From Ga0077536 sp943370145 (lineage in GTDB: Bacteria; Pseudomonadota; Gammaproteobacteria; Ga0077536), in contig CALRPY020000006.1 of the NCBI GenBank assembly GCA_943370145.1, positions 1 through 64,000 on the forward strand: 64,000 bases of DNA. The letters run 5' to 3'. This document shows positions 29,286 through 36,715 of this stretch, piece after piece; positions within the stretch are counted from its first letter, which is position 1, and every line of letters begins with the position of its first letter. The translations under genes and the position numbers were made by a program. The notes below the pieces were generated by a model, which was not told the DNA's origin, did no database searches, and saw only the letters and a program-made list of their open reading frames with translations.

Positions 29286-29623
29286 CGAAGGTGTGGCCGC
29301 CCGGAATCTTCGAGTCGTTGGGGGTGGTTGATTGGCCACCGAGAACACCGGGAATAAGTTGAGTGGCGCGGCTCAAGCCGCACGGCACTGCCGCTGCGGA
29401 AACATACGCCCTTGATCCACTTCCCTTCTCCGTGCTCTCCGTGTCCTCCGTGGTGAAATCGGGATCTTCGCGCGCCGTAAACGCAGCAGATTTTTCACCA
29501 CGGAGGACACGGAGAAAAATGATGACGCGATGCCATGCACCTCCGCTGCGGCAGTGCTGCACAGCCCGCACCCACCAACTCAATCCCTCTCGGTGTTCTC
29601 GGTGGCTATGCCCGACGCCCGCT
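29286..29623. repeat. 338-bp gap holding a nested-palindrome copy of the MITE-like repeat
   Basis: No gene seen. Two nested perfect inverted repeats are present. A 14-bp outer pair (29336-29349 with 29592-29605, CCACCGAGAACACC) encloses a 22-bp inner pair (29437-29458 with 29493-29514, core GTGTCCTCCGTGGTGAAA). The whole could fold into one long hairpin. It lies between two convergent genes and may end transcription from both sides. Confidence 0.85.
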
Positions 29624-31051
29624 TCAGATCAGCGGGCTCAGCAGCCAGCACAGGTCCTCGGCCCAGCGGCCCAGCACGCCCGGGTGCGACACTTCACCTT
29701 CCACGCAGTCGCGCATGAGGCGCTCGACCCAGGCAGCGTCGCGCTCTGCCGCATCCCTGCCATAGGCGAACACCGCGACCTCGTAATTGAGGTAGAGGCT
29801 GCGCGCGTCCATGTTCACCGAACCGCTGATGGCCACCCGGTCGTCGATCACGATGTGCTTGGCATGCAGCATCGCGCGCGGATGCATGAACACCCGCACG
29901 CCGCTGGCGACGAGTTCGCGCAGCAGCCGGTTGCGCGCGTAGTCCGCGACGCGGTGGTTCGAGCGGCGCGGCAGCACGACGCGCACGTCCACGCCCACCC
30001 GCGCCTGCAGGCTCAGTGCGCGCAGCAGGCCTTCGTCCGGCACGAAGTAGGGCGTGACGATCCAGATGCGCTGCCGTGCGTTGTAGATCGCCGAGGTCAG
30101 CACGTCGTAGAAGGGCTCGCCCGTTACGTCCGGCCCGTTGGGCGCAATCTGCAGCGCGGTGGGCCCGTGGGGCGGCGGCGGCGGTGGTGGTGCGAGCCCG
30201 TCGCCCGTCGCGAAGTTCCAGTCGCGCACGAACACGTTCGCGAGATCGGCGACCGCCGGCCCCGAGATTTCGGCGCAGGTGTCGATCCAGCGCGCGCGGC
30301 CCGGCAAGGGGCCCATGTATTCCTGCGCGAGGTTCATGCCGCCGGTCACCGCGAGCGTGCCGTCGAAGATGGCGATCTTGCGGTGGTTGCGCAGATTGGC
30401 CGACCAGCGTCGGTGCAGCGGCAGCATCGGCATGAATACGCCGATCTCGGCGCCAGCCTCGCGCAGCTGCCGCAGGCGCGTAAAACGTACGCGCAGGCTG
30501 CCCAGCGCATCGACCAGCACGCGTACCCTGACGCCGGCACGGGCCCGCGCGGCGAGGCGCCGGATGATTTCGCGCCCGACGAGGTCGTCGGCGAGGATGA
30601 AGGTCATCAGGTGAATCGATTCGCGGGCATCGTCGATGCGCGACAGCAGGCAGTCGTAGGCAAGCTTCCCGTCGGTGATTGGCGTGTAGCCGTTGCCGGC
30701 GCGCGGCGGCGGCATGCCGCAGGCGGCAAGTCGGCGCGCGACCTCGTCGAGCGGCTCGCCGCTGGCGGCGGCGAGCGCGAGCGCAGTGGAAGGTTCGTGG
30801 GGAAAATACGGGGGCTTGCGCCGCGACAGTTGCCGGATCTTGCGTCCACCGAACAGCAGGTAGGCCGGTACCCCGACCCAGGGCGCAAGGACCATGAACA
30901 GCATCCACGCGATCGAAGTCACCGGCCGCGTGTGCTGGCGGAGGACACGCGTGACGAGCAGCAGGCCCAGCACGAAGCCGACGACGATGCCCAGGTGTTC
31001 CAGCAGGAGGCTGACACCCGTCGAGAACGCCCAGGCGCCGGCGCCGCTCAT
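29624..31051 (-). CDS. cls: cardiolipin synthase (phospholipase D family)
   Basis: A 475-residue PLD-superfamily enzyme. Two N-terminal membrane helices (about 12-34 and 45-68, the latter ending AYLLFGGRKI) precede two HKD catalytic motifs: His223-Lys225-Asp230 in NHRKIAIFD and His396-Lys398-Asp403 in HAKHIVID, each followed by a GG/GS-MN/VN segment. It should join two phosphatidylglycerols to cardiolipin at the inner membrane. A run of seven or more prolines near 330 may need EF-P for translation. It overlaps the upstream EEP gene by 4 nt (ATGA), a common coupled pair. Confidence 0.9.
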   Translation of the reverse strand: MSGAGAWAFSTGVSLLLEHLGIVVGFVLGLLLVTRVLRQHTRPVTSIAWMLFMVLAPWVGVPAYLLFGGRKIRQLSRRKPPYFPHEPSTALALAAASGEPLDEVARRLAACGMPPPRAGNGYTPITDGKLAYDCLLSRIDDARESIHLMTFILADDLVGREIIRRLAARARAGVRVRVLVDALGSLRVRFTRLRQLREAGAEIGVFMPMLPLHRRWSANLRNHRKIAIFDGTLAVTGGMNLAQEYMGPLPGRARWIDTCAEISGPAVADLANVFVRDWNFATGDGLAPPPPPPPHGPTALQIAPNGPDVTGEPFYDVLTSAIYNARQRIWIVTPYFVPDEGLLRALSLQARVGVDVRVVLPRRSNHRVADYARNRLLRELVASGVRVFMHPRAMLHAKHIVIDDRVAISGSVNMDARSLYLNYEVAVFAYGRDAAERDAAWVERLMRDCVEGEVSHPGVLGRWAEDLCWLLSPLI

Positions 31052-31821
31052 GGCGTGACGATGAGGCGGCGCGGCGGCAGCACGACACGCGCCCGCAGCG
31101 CGAGGTGGTCCGACATGCCGCGCCAGTCGCTGCCGCCCAGGACTTCCGCGTGCTCGATGTCGAGGCCGCGGCAGTAGATGCGATCGAGCGGCAGCAGCGG
31201 ACGCCATGACGGAAAGGTGCGCGCGTGCCGGCCGTGCACTTCGACGTGGACATCCACCACGCCCAGTTCGCCGCACAGGGGATCGCCCGCCTGCTGGCGC
31301 CAGTCGTTGAAGTCACCGCCGATCACGAGCGGGGCGTCGTCGGGCACGGTCTCGAGCACGTGGGCGATGAGGGTCGCGACTTGCCTGCGGCGATCGCCCT
31401 GGCGCAGGTTCAGGTGCACGCAGCAGACGTGCAGCGGGCGCGACTCGTCGCCGGTGTCGAGCACCGCATGCAGGATTGCGCGCTGCTCCCAGCGGTTCAG
31501 GCTGACGTCGATGTTGACCCAGTCGACGACCGGCAGCTTGCTCAGGACCGCATTGCCGTGATTGCCATGCACGTGCTGCGCGCTGCGCCCGTAGACGGCG
31601 TGCGGCCACCGTTCGGTGGCGAGGAACTGTGCCTGTGGCAGTGGGCTCCAGTCGGGAAAGCGCCGCGCATGCCCGGCATGCTCCCCGATGATTTCCTGCA
31701 GCAGCGCGAGGTCGGGAGCGGCCAGTTCCAGCGCGTCGCGGATCTGGTGCAGGACGTGCCGCCGGTTGCCGGTGGCGAGCCCCTTGTGGATGTTGTACGA
31801 AAGGATGTCGATGCGCGTCAT
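31048..31821 (-). CDS. endonuclease/exonuclease/phosphatase family protein
   Basis: A 257-residue member of the EEP superfamily. It shows the N-terminal ILSYNIHKG, the metal-binding Glu in LALLQEI, and HGNAVLSKLPV. The catalytic HVCCVHLNL, GGDFNDW and the C-terminal SDHLAL are also present. Such proteins next to cls genes are usually annotated as EEP-type hydrolases of unknown substrate, possibly phosphodiesters. The stop overlaps the cls start, so the two are probably translated together. Confidence 0.87.
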   Translation of the reverse strand: MTRIDILSYNIHKGLATGNRRHVLHQIRDALELAAPDLALLQEIIGEHAGHARRFPDWSPLPQAQFLATERWPHAVYGRSAQHVHGNHGNAVLSKLPVVDWVNIDVSLNRWEQRAILHAVLDTGDESRPLHVCCVHLNLRQGDRRRQVATLIAHVLETVPDDAPLVIGGDFNDWRQQAGDPLCGELGVVDVHVEVHGRHARTFPSWRPLLPLDRIYCRGLDIEHAEVLGGSDWRGMSDHLALRARVVLPPRRLIVTP

Positions 31822-31911
31822 CGCGTTGGCGTCGTCGAGGTGCGCGCGGTGACCGCCCCACGCGCGGGGCGTGGGACGGTATCCGGGCCGCGCGCGGCGC
31901 TGCCGGGCAGC

Positions 31912-32760
31912 TCAGCCAATCAGCTTCGCGTACTGGTCGAGGACTGGCAGCACCTGGTCGGCGCCGGCGGCCGGCAGAGGCAGGATGGCGCGCTTGAAGC
32001 CCATCGCCGGCAGCTTCTTGATCGCGTCGGCATCCGGCGCCATCGCGAAGAACATGCCGAGGTCGATGGTTTTCGGATCGCGGCCGATCTTCTGGCAGGC
32101 CTCGGTGATGTGCTTCCAGCCGCCTTCGAAGTCATAGAGGCCGCCGATCGGCATCCAGCCGTCGCAGAACTCGGCGACGTGCGCGGCGGTCTTCGGCCCG
32201 GCCGCGCCGCCCATGACGATCGGCGGATGCGGCGTCTGGGTCGGCTTCGGCCACGCCCAGCTTTTCTCGAACTTGATGTGCTCGCCGGTGAATTCCGCCT
32301 CGTCCTTCGTCCACAGCTCTTTCATCAGCAGGATGTTCTCGCGCAGGATCTCGCGGCGCTTCTTGAAGTCAAGCTTGTGGTTGCGCATCTCCTCCACGCA
32401 CCAGCCGTAGCCGATGCCGAGTTCGAAGCGGCCGCCGGAGATCATGTCGAGGCTCGCGACTTCCTTCGCAAGCCAGATCGGATCGCGCTGCGCGACCAGC
32501 GTGATGCCGGTGCCGAGGCGGAGTTTCTTCGTCACCGCGGCGGCCGCGGTGAGCGCGACGAACTGGTCATGGGTGCGCCAGTATTCCTCCGGCAGCGGCG
32601 GCATGTCCTTGAAGCCGCCCCAGGGCGTTTCGCGGCTGGTCGGGATGTGGCTGTGCTCGGGGAACCACAGGGATTCGAAGCCGCGCGCCTCGACTTCCTT
32701 CGCGAGTTCCATCGGCTGGATTGCCTTGTCGGTCGGGAAAATGATGACGCCTATGTCCAT
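31912..32760 (-). CDS. LLM-class flavin/F420-type oxidoreductase, paralogue 2
   Basis: A 282-residue protein equal in length to, and highly similar throughout, the paralogue at 22000-22848. Shared segments include GFESLWFPEHSHIPTSRETP, TGITLVAQRDPIWLAKEVA and FEKSWAWPKPTQ; the main difference is near residues 190-240. The ATG at 32760 has CGAGGAG 8 nt upstream. Cofactor and substrate are not determined. It diverges from the enoyl-CoA hydratase-like gene, so a shared 245-bp promoter region is likely. Confidence 0.85.
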   Translation of the reverse strand: MDIGVIIFPTDKAIQPMELAKEVEARGFESLWFPEHSHIPTSRETPWGGFKDMPPLPEEYWRTHDQFVALTAAAAVTKKLRLGTGITLVAQRDPIWLAKEVASLDMISGGRFELGIGYGWCVEEMRNHKLDFKKRREILRENILLMKELWTKDEAEFTGEHIKFEKSWAWPKPTQTPHPPIVMGGAAGPKTAAHVAEFCDGWMPIGGLYDFEGGWKHITEACQKIGRDPKTIDLGMFFAMAPDADAIKKLPAMGFKRAILPLPAAGADQVLPVLDQYAKLIG

Positions 32761-33005
32761 CGCGGGCTCCTCGTTGGTATTTTTGACAGGGCAGCCAGTA
32801 TACGGCTTTGCGTTACGAACGCTCCGGGATGCGGGTAGGTCCGAGTGCCGGCGTCCTGTGCTGCGCTGCGCGCCCGGGGATCGGCGATGGCTGCCCCCGC
32901 GTGGGCACGTGGGCCCGCGCGATCGCTGGTCGAAGGATGCGAAGATTGCGCCCGGGCGGCGCGTCCGGCGCCGACCTCCTTGCATGTCATACAGGAGCAG
33001 CCCGC

Positions 33006-33845
33006 ATGGCCGTCGAATACCAGGAAATCCGCTACGAGGTGACCGATCCGGTCGCCGTTGTCACGCTGCATCGGCCGGAAAGGCTCAACGCGATGACCAC
33101 GCGCATGCTCGCCGAGATGCGCCACGCATTTGCCGCCGCCGAGCGCGATGAACGGGTTGTCGGCATCGTGCTCACAGGCGCCGGGCGCGGCTTCTGCGCG
33201 GGCATGGACATGGCCGCGCTGGATGCGATGGCGGCCGAGGGCCGCGTGTCGCGCGAAGTGCCCACGGCGCTCGCGGCCGAGCCCGGTGACGCCGCGATGG
33301 GTGAGCACTTCACCGCCGTCTACAGCTACCTGCTGAAGTTGCGCAAGCCCGTGATTGCGGCGGTGAACGGCGCCTGCGCCGGGCTCGGCTTCTGTTTCGC
33401 GCTGCTGTGCGATCTGCGCTTCGTCGAACGCGACGCGAAATTCAGCACCGCCTTCGCGCGGCGCGGCCTCGTTGCCGAGCACGGCGCGAGCTGGCTCCTG
33501 CCGCGCGTGATAGGACCGTCACGGGCGCTCGACCTGCTGTGGAGCGCGCGCAAGTTCGATGGCGTCGAGGCTGAACGCCTGGGCCTCGCCGACCGCCTCT
33601 GCGAGGCCGGTGACAGCGTGCGCGCGGCCCGCGCCTACATCGGGGATCTCGCCGCGAACGTTTCGCCGACCTCGCTGATGGTGATCAAGCAGCAGGTCTA
33701 TCGCCAGCTGATGATGCCGCTGGGGCCGGCGATGGCGGAGACCGAGCGCCTGATGGCGGAAAGCCTGGTCCGCGCGGATTTCCGCGAAGGCGTACGGTCC
33801 TTCCTGGAGGAGCGCCCGCCGGTGTTTCCGCGCATCGGCGGCTGA
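33006..33845 (+). CDS. enoyl-CoA hydratase/isomerase (crotonase) family protein
   Basis: A 279-residue crotonase-fold protein with LHRPERLNAM, the oxyanion-hole GRGFCAGMD, and the second active-site segment. In the catalytic region one of the two usual glutamates is replaced: the segment reads NGACAGLGFCFALLCD, putting Cys130 where hydratases have Glu. The other, Glu158 in AEHGASWLLP, is present. A change of reaction (isomerase, hydrolase or other crotonase chemistry) is therefore possible. The ATG at 33006 has CAGGAG 8 nt upstream; upstream extension is unsupported. It is followed by a DUF3025 gene after 7 nt. Confidence 0.87.
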   Translation: MAVEYQEIRYEVTDPVAVVTLHRPERLNAMTTRMLAEMRHAFAAAERDERVVGIVLTGAGRGFCAGMDMAALDAMAAEGRVSREVPTALAAEPGDAAMGEHFTAVYSYLLKLRKPVIAAVNGACAGLGFCFALLCDLRFVERDAKFSTAFARRGLVAEHGASWLLPRVIGPSRALDLLWSARKFDGVEAERLGLADRLCEAGDSVRAARAYIGDLAANVSPTSLMVIKQQVYRQLMMPLGPAMAETERLMAESLVRADFREGVRSFLEERPPVFPRIGG

Positions 33846-33852
33846 GGCGCGC

Positions 33853-34683
33853 ATGCGCTTCCGCGCGCCCCCCCGCGATGCGGTGCCGCGCTCGGCCTTC
33901 GCCCATCCGGCGTATGCGCCGTTCGTGCGCCAGGCCGCGCTGTTCGAAGGACCGTGGCCGACGCTCGATGCCCTCAATGAAATGCTCGGTGCCCCGCTGC
34001 ACGAGCGCTCGGGCGCGCACCTGTCTTTCGTGGAGCAGACGCCGGCGCTGCTCGACGACGGGCTGCACTACGAGGCGCGCATCCACGAGCAAGGCCGTAT
34101 CGCGACCCGCGCCGGCAACTGGCACGACCTGTTCAACGCGCTGATGTGGATGGAGCGCCGCGACCTGAAATGCGCGGTCAACGCGGCCTACGTGCGCGAG
34201 GCGCCCCGCACGGCGCCGCGCACGCGCCCCCAGTGCGCGCTGACGCACTTCGACGAAGCCGGCGCGGTGGTGATCCTGCGCGATGCGGCCCTCCTCGCGC
34301 TGTGGGATGCGCACGACTGGCACGGGCTCCTGTGGCGCGAACGCGCGCGCTGGGCGGCCGGCGCGACGCTCGTGATGTTCGGCCACGCCCTGCTCGAGCA
34401 CCTGCTGCTGCCGCGCGCGACGACGGTGGCGAAATGTGTCGTCGTCACGGGCGACGTCTCGACGACAGCCGCGCGGCGCCAGGTCGCTGACCGCATCGAC
34501 GCCGGCCAGCTGCTGCGCGACCCGGGTGAACTGCGTCCGCTGCCGCTCGCCGGCATGCCCGGCTGGCACCCGGACAACGCGCACGAGGACTTCTATCGTG
34601 AAGCGGCGTGTTTCCGGCCGCTGCGACCGGGTCGACGCTATCCGCCGCCGCTGGACGGCGCGCGGACGGGGAAGCGCGACTGA
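33853..34683 (+). CDS. DUF3025 domain protein
   Basis: A 276-residue protein of the DUF3025 family, found mainly in Beta- and Gammaproteobacteria. Its hallmark is YEARIHEQGRIATR followed by NWHDLFNALMWMERRDLKCAVN; a later FGHALLEHLL and a C-terminal PLAGMPGWHPDN are also conserved. No signal peptide is seen, so it is cytoplasmic. The function is unknown. It is 7 nt downstream of the crotonase-family gene and probably in its operon. Confidence 0.88.
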   Translation: MRFRAPPRDAVPRSAFAHPAYAPFVRQAALFEGPWPTLDALNEMLGAPLHERSGAHLSFVEQTPALLDDGLHYEARIHEQGRIATRAGNWHDLFNALMWMERRDLKCAVNAAYVREAPRTAPRTRPQCALTHFDEAGAVVILRDAALLALWDAHDWHGLLWRERARWAAGATLVMFGHALLEHLLLPRATTVAKCVVVTGDVSTTAARRQVADRIDAGQLLRDPGELRPLPLAGMPGWHPDNAHEDFYREAACFRPLRPGRRYPPPLDGARTGKRD

Positions 34684-34882
34684 ACGGCGTGCCGGCTGAA
34701 GCGACCCTCACCCGGCCTTGCGGCCGGCCTCTCCCGGGGCGGGCTGTCTCCCTGGTCACATTTTTTCCAGCCGTTTCACATGAAGCCGTCGCTTGCCCTG
34801 TGATGAATGGCCGTCGTGACGGCAGGCTTTCGGAATAGCCACCGGGCAACTGTGTCCCGCGCTGCGCTCAGAGAGTCTGGGC

Positions 34883-34923
34883 GGAGAAAAGGTGTCAGAT
34901 TTGAAATCTGACACCTTTTCTCC
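34883..34923. repeat. 41-bp perfect palindromic repeat, copy 3 (REP-like)
   Basis: It has 20-bp arms with half-site GGTGTCAGATTT around a central G, in the same orientation as copy 1. It lies 111 bp from copy 4, which is inverted relative to it. Confidence 0.92.
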
Positions 34924-35034
34924 TTTCCTTGCGTCGATTTGGCAGCGGGCAAGCAGTTTGACAGCAACGGTCATGACGCGCGTGCATCACCCGCGCCTGT
35001 CGGGGAGCTGGGCCCCGCCCCCACAGGCCTGAGG

Positions 35035-35075
35035 GGGGGGAAGGTGTCAGATTTCAAATCTGACACCTTTCCCCC
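35035..35075. repeat. palindromic repeat, copy 4 (REP-like), with G/C-run ends
   Basis: The 14-bp inner arms AAGGTGTCAGATTT and complement flank a central C. The outer part differs from the other copies: a G-run on the left and C-run on the right replace GGAGAAA/TTTCTCC, with one mismatch. A G8 run just before it (35033-35040) may be slippery. Confidence 0.88.
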
Positions 35076-35526
35076 ACGCCCTGAACGCCGCACGGTGCCG
35101 GCGCTTTTTGCCACCGAACGCCGAGAACACCGCGGTGGAATGGCGTAGACAGGTGACGCCTGGAAGGCACTGCCGCAGCGGAGGCGCATCCGTCAATTCA
35201 CGGTTCTTCTCCGTGTCCTCCGCGCTCTGCGTGGTGACAATCGGGCTACTCGTGTCGCGGAAACGGCCAGTTTCACTATGGTGGACACGCATGTGACCAC
35301 GTGGGTAGGTTGGGCTGACGCAGGAAGCCCAACGCTCGAGCACAAATGTGACCAAGAGACAGCCCGGGGCGGGATAGGCGAAACATCGAGGCCGAATCAC
35401 TCACGCACGCCGGTCGGATCTTCGCCTCGCCCGCCCCGGGAGAGGCCGACGGCGAAGCCGGCGGGTGAGGGTCGTCCCAGGCGACTCGGCGCCGCTTGCG
35501 GCGTCGCGGTGCAGGCGACGAGCGCC

Positions 35527-36465
35527 TCAGGCCCGTCGCGCCGCGACCATCGCCTCGAGCTTGCGCGCGTCGGCATCGAAGCGGCGGATGCCGTCGGCGA
35601 GCTTGTCGACCGCCATCGGGTCCTGGTTGTGGTGCCAGTGGAAGTCGGCGGCGTCGAGCGCGAGGCGCTCGATCGGCGCGGCGCGGGCCTCCGCCGGGTC
35701 CAGCTTGCGCGGGACGTCGCCGGCGGCGGTCGCGAGTTCCTCGAGCAGCTGCGGCGCGATCGTCAGCAGGTCGCAGCCCGCGAGATCCAGGATCTGCGTC
35801 GCCTTGCGGAAGCTCGCGCCCATCACGCTCGTCGGGTAGCCGTACTTCTTGTAGTACTGGTAGATGCGGCGCACCGACGCCACGCCCGGGTCTTCCTCGC
35901 GCGGGATGTCGTTACCGCCGCCGTTCGCCCGATACCAGTCGTAGATGCGGCCGACGAACGGCGAGATCAGCGTGACGCCGGCGTCCGCGCAGGCGACCGC
36001 CTGGGCGAAGCTGAACAGCAGCGTCAGGTTGCAGTGGATGCCCCGCTTTTCCAGCCGTGTCGCGGCCTGGATGCCTTCCCAGGTGCTCGCGATCTTGATC
36101 AGCACGCGGTCGCTCGGGATCCCCCTGGCCGCGTACATCCCGATCAGCTGCTCGGCCTTCGCCACCGTCGCGTCGGTGTCGAAGGACAGGCGCGCATCGA
36201 CTTCGGTAGACACCCGGCCCGGCACCATCGTCAGGATGCGGCAGCCGAACTCGACGAACAGTTCGTCGATGCAGTCCTGTCCCGGCTTCAGGCGCGCGAT
36301 CACCTCGTCGATGATCGGCGCGTAGCGCGCATCGGACGCCGCCTGCAGCACGAGGCTCGGGTTGGTCGTCGCGTCCTGCGGGCGATGGGTGGCGATCGAC
36401 GACAGGTCGCTGGTGTCGGCGACGATCACGGAATGCCGGCGCAGGGATTCGAGTTGCGTGTTCAT
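35527..36465 (-). CDS. tal: transaldolase
   Basis: A 312-residue class I transaldolase of the pentose phosphate pathway. It transfers dihydroxyacetone from sedoheptulose 7-phosphate to glyceraldehyde 3-phosphate. The Schiff-base lysine is Lys124 in [11 protein letters not shown], and Asp17 in VADTSD and the TTNPSL motif are present. The middle ([32 protein letters not shown]) and [11 protein letters not shown] match TalA/TalB. The gene stands alone between a repeat region and an unrelated amidase gene. Confidence 0.95.
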   Translation of the reverse strand: MNTQLESLRRHSVIVADTSDLSSIATHRPQDATTNPSLVLQAASDARYAPIIDEVIARLKPGQDCIDELFVEFGCRILTMVPGRVSTEVDARLSFDTDATVAKAEQLIGMYAARGIPSDRVLIKIASTWEGIQAATRLEKRGIHCNLTLLFSFAQAVACADAGVTLISPFVGRIYDWYRANGGGNDIPREEDPGVASVRRIYQYYKKYGYPTSVMGASFRKATQILDLAGCDLLTIAPQLLEELATAAGDVPRKLDPAEARAAPIERLALDAADFHWHHNQDPMAVDKLADGIRRFDADARKLEAMVAARRA

Positions 36466-36715
36466 CGTGCTGTCCTGGCCACTGCGGGTGGCGTGCCGTT
36501 GAATTTCTTGCCAGTGCCTGGCGGTTGGGCGACGCTGCGTCCGCCCGCAATCAGGTTCGCGATGCTACCGCTCCCGTCCGCCTTGCGCACCCCCCTCGCC
36601 GGGGCCGCGATCCGCCGCCGTCCACGGCGCGCCCTGCGCAAGACGACGCATCCACACATGACCTCCGCCCGCTGTCCGCGCCGGCCATGCCTCCTTCCCG
36701 GCGCGGGCGTCCCGG

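Larger units (their letters stand above)
34743..35363. mobile_element. MITE-like non-autonomous element, composite copy with two REP palindromes inside
   Basis: The 621-bp segment starts GCTGTCTC-CCTGGTCACATTT and ends AAATGTGACCAAGAGACAGC, the same inverted ends as the copies at 41509-41889 and 61115-61509. Its right third matches the core of those copies (GCACTGCCGCAGCGGAGGCG, TTCTTCTCCGTGTCCTCCG). Its left part is replaced by the two palindromic repeats and spacer. It contains no transposase reading frame. Confidence 0.65.
34684..35526. repeat. 843-bp composite repeat region between DUF3025 and transaldolase genes
   Basis: No gene is supported. The region carries short CCTCACCC/CCTCTCCCGG units (34704-34740) and then a large MITE-like copy (34743-35363) bounded by GCTGTCTC and GACCAAGAGACAGC. 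Inside it lie the 42-bp unit (34838-34879), two palindromes in opposite orientation (34883-34923, 35035-35075), and the GTGTCCTCCG core. A second short-repeat cluster follows (35411-35483). The nesting suggests repeated insertion of one element type into another. Confidence 0.8.

Noticed and set aside
29300..29620. Small open frames coding TEDTEKN, HREHRE or similar strings in the repeat regions
   Set aside because: They are translations of the ACCGAGAACACCGAG and GGACACGGAGAA repeats, occur in several frames and lack ribosome binding sites.
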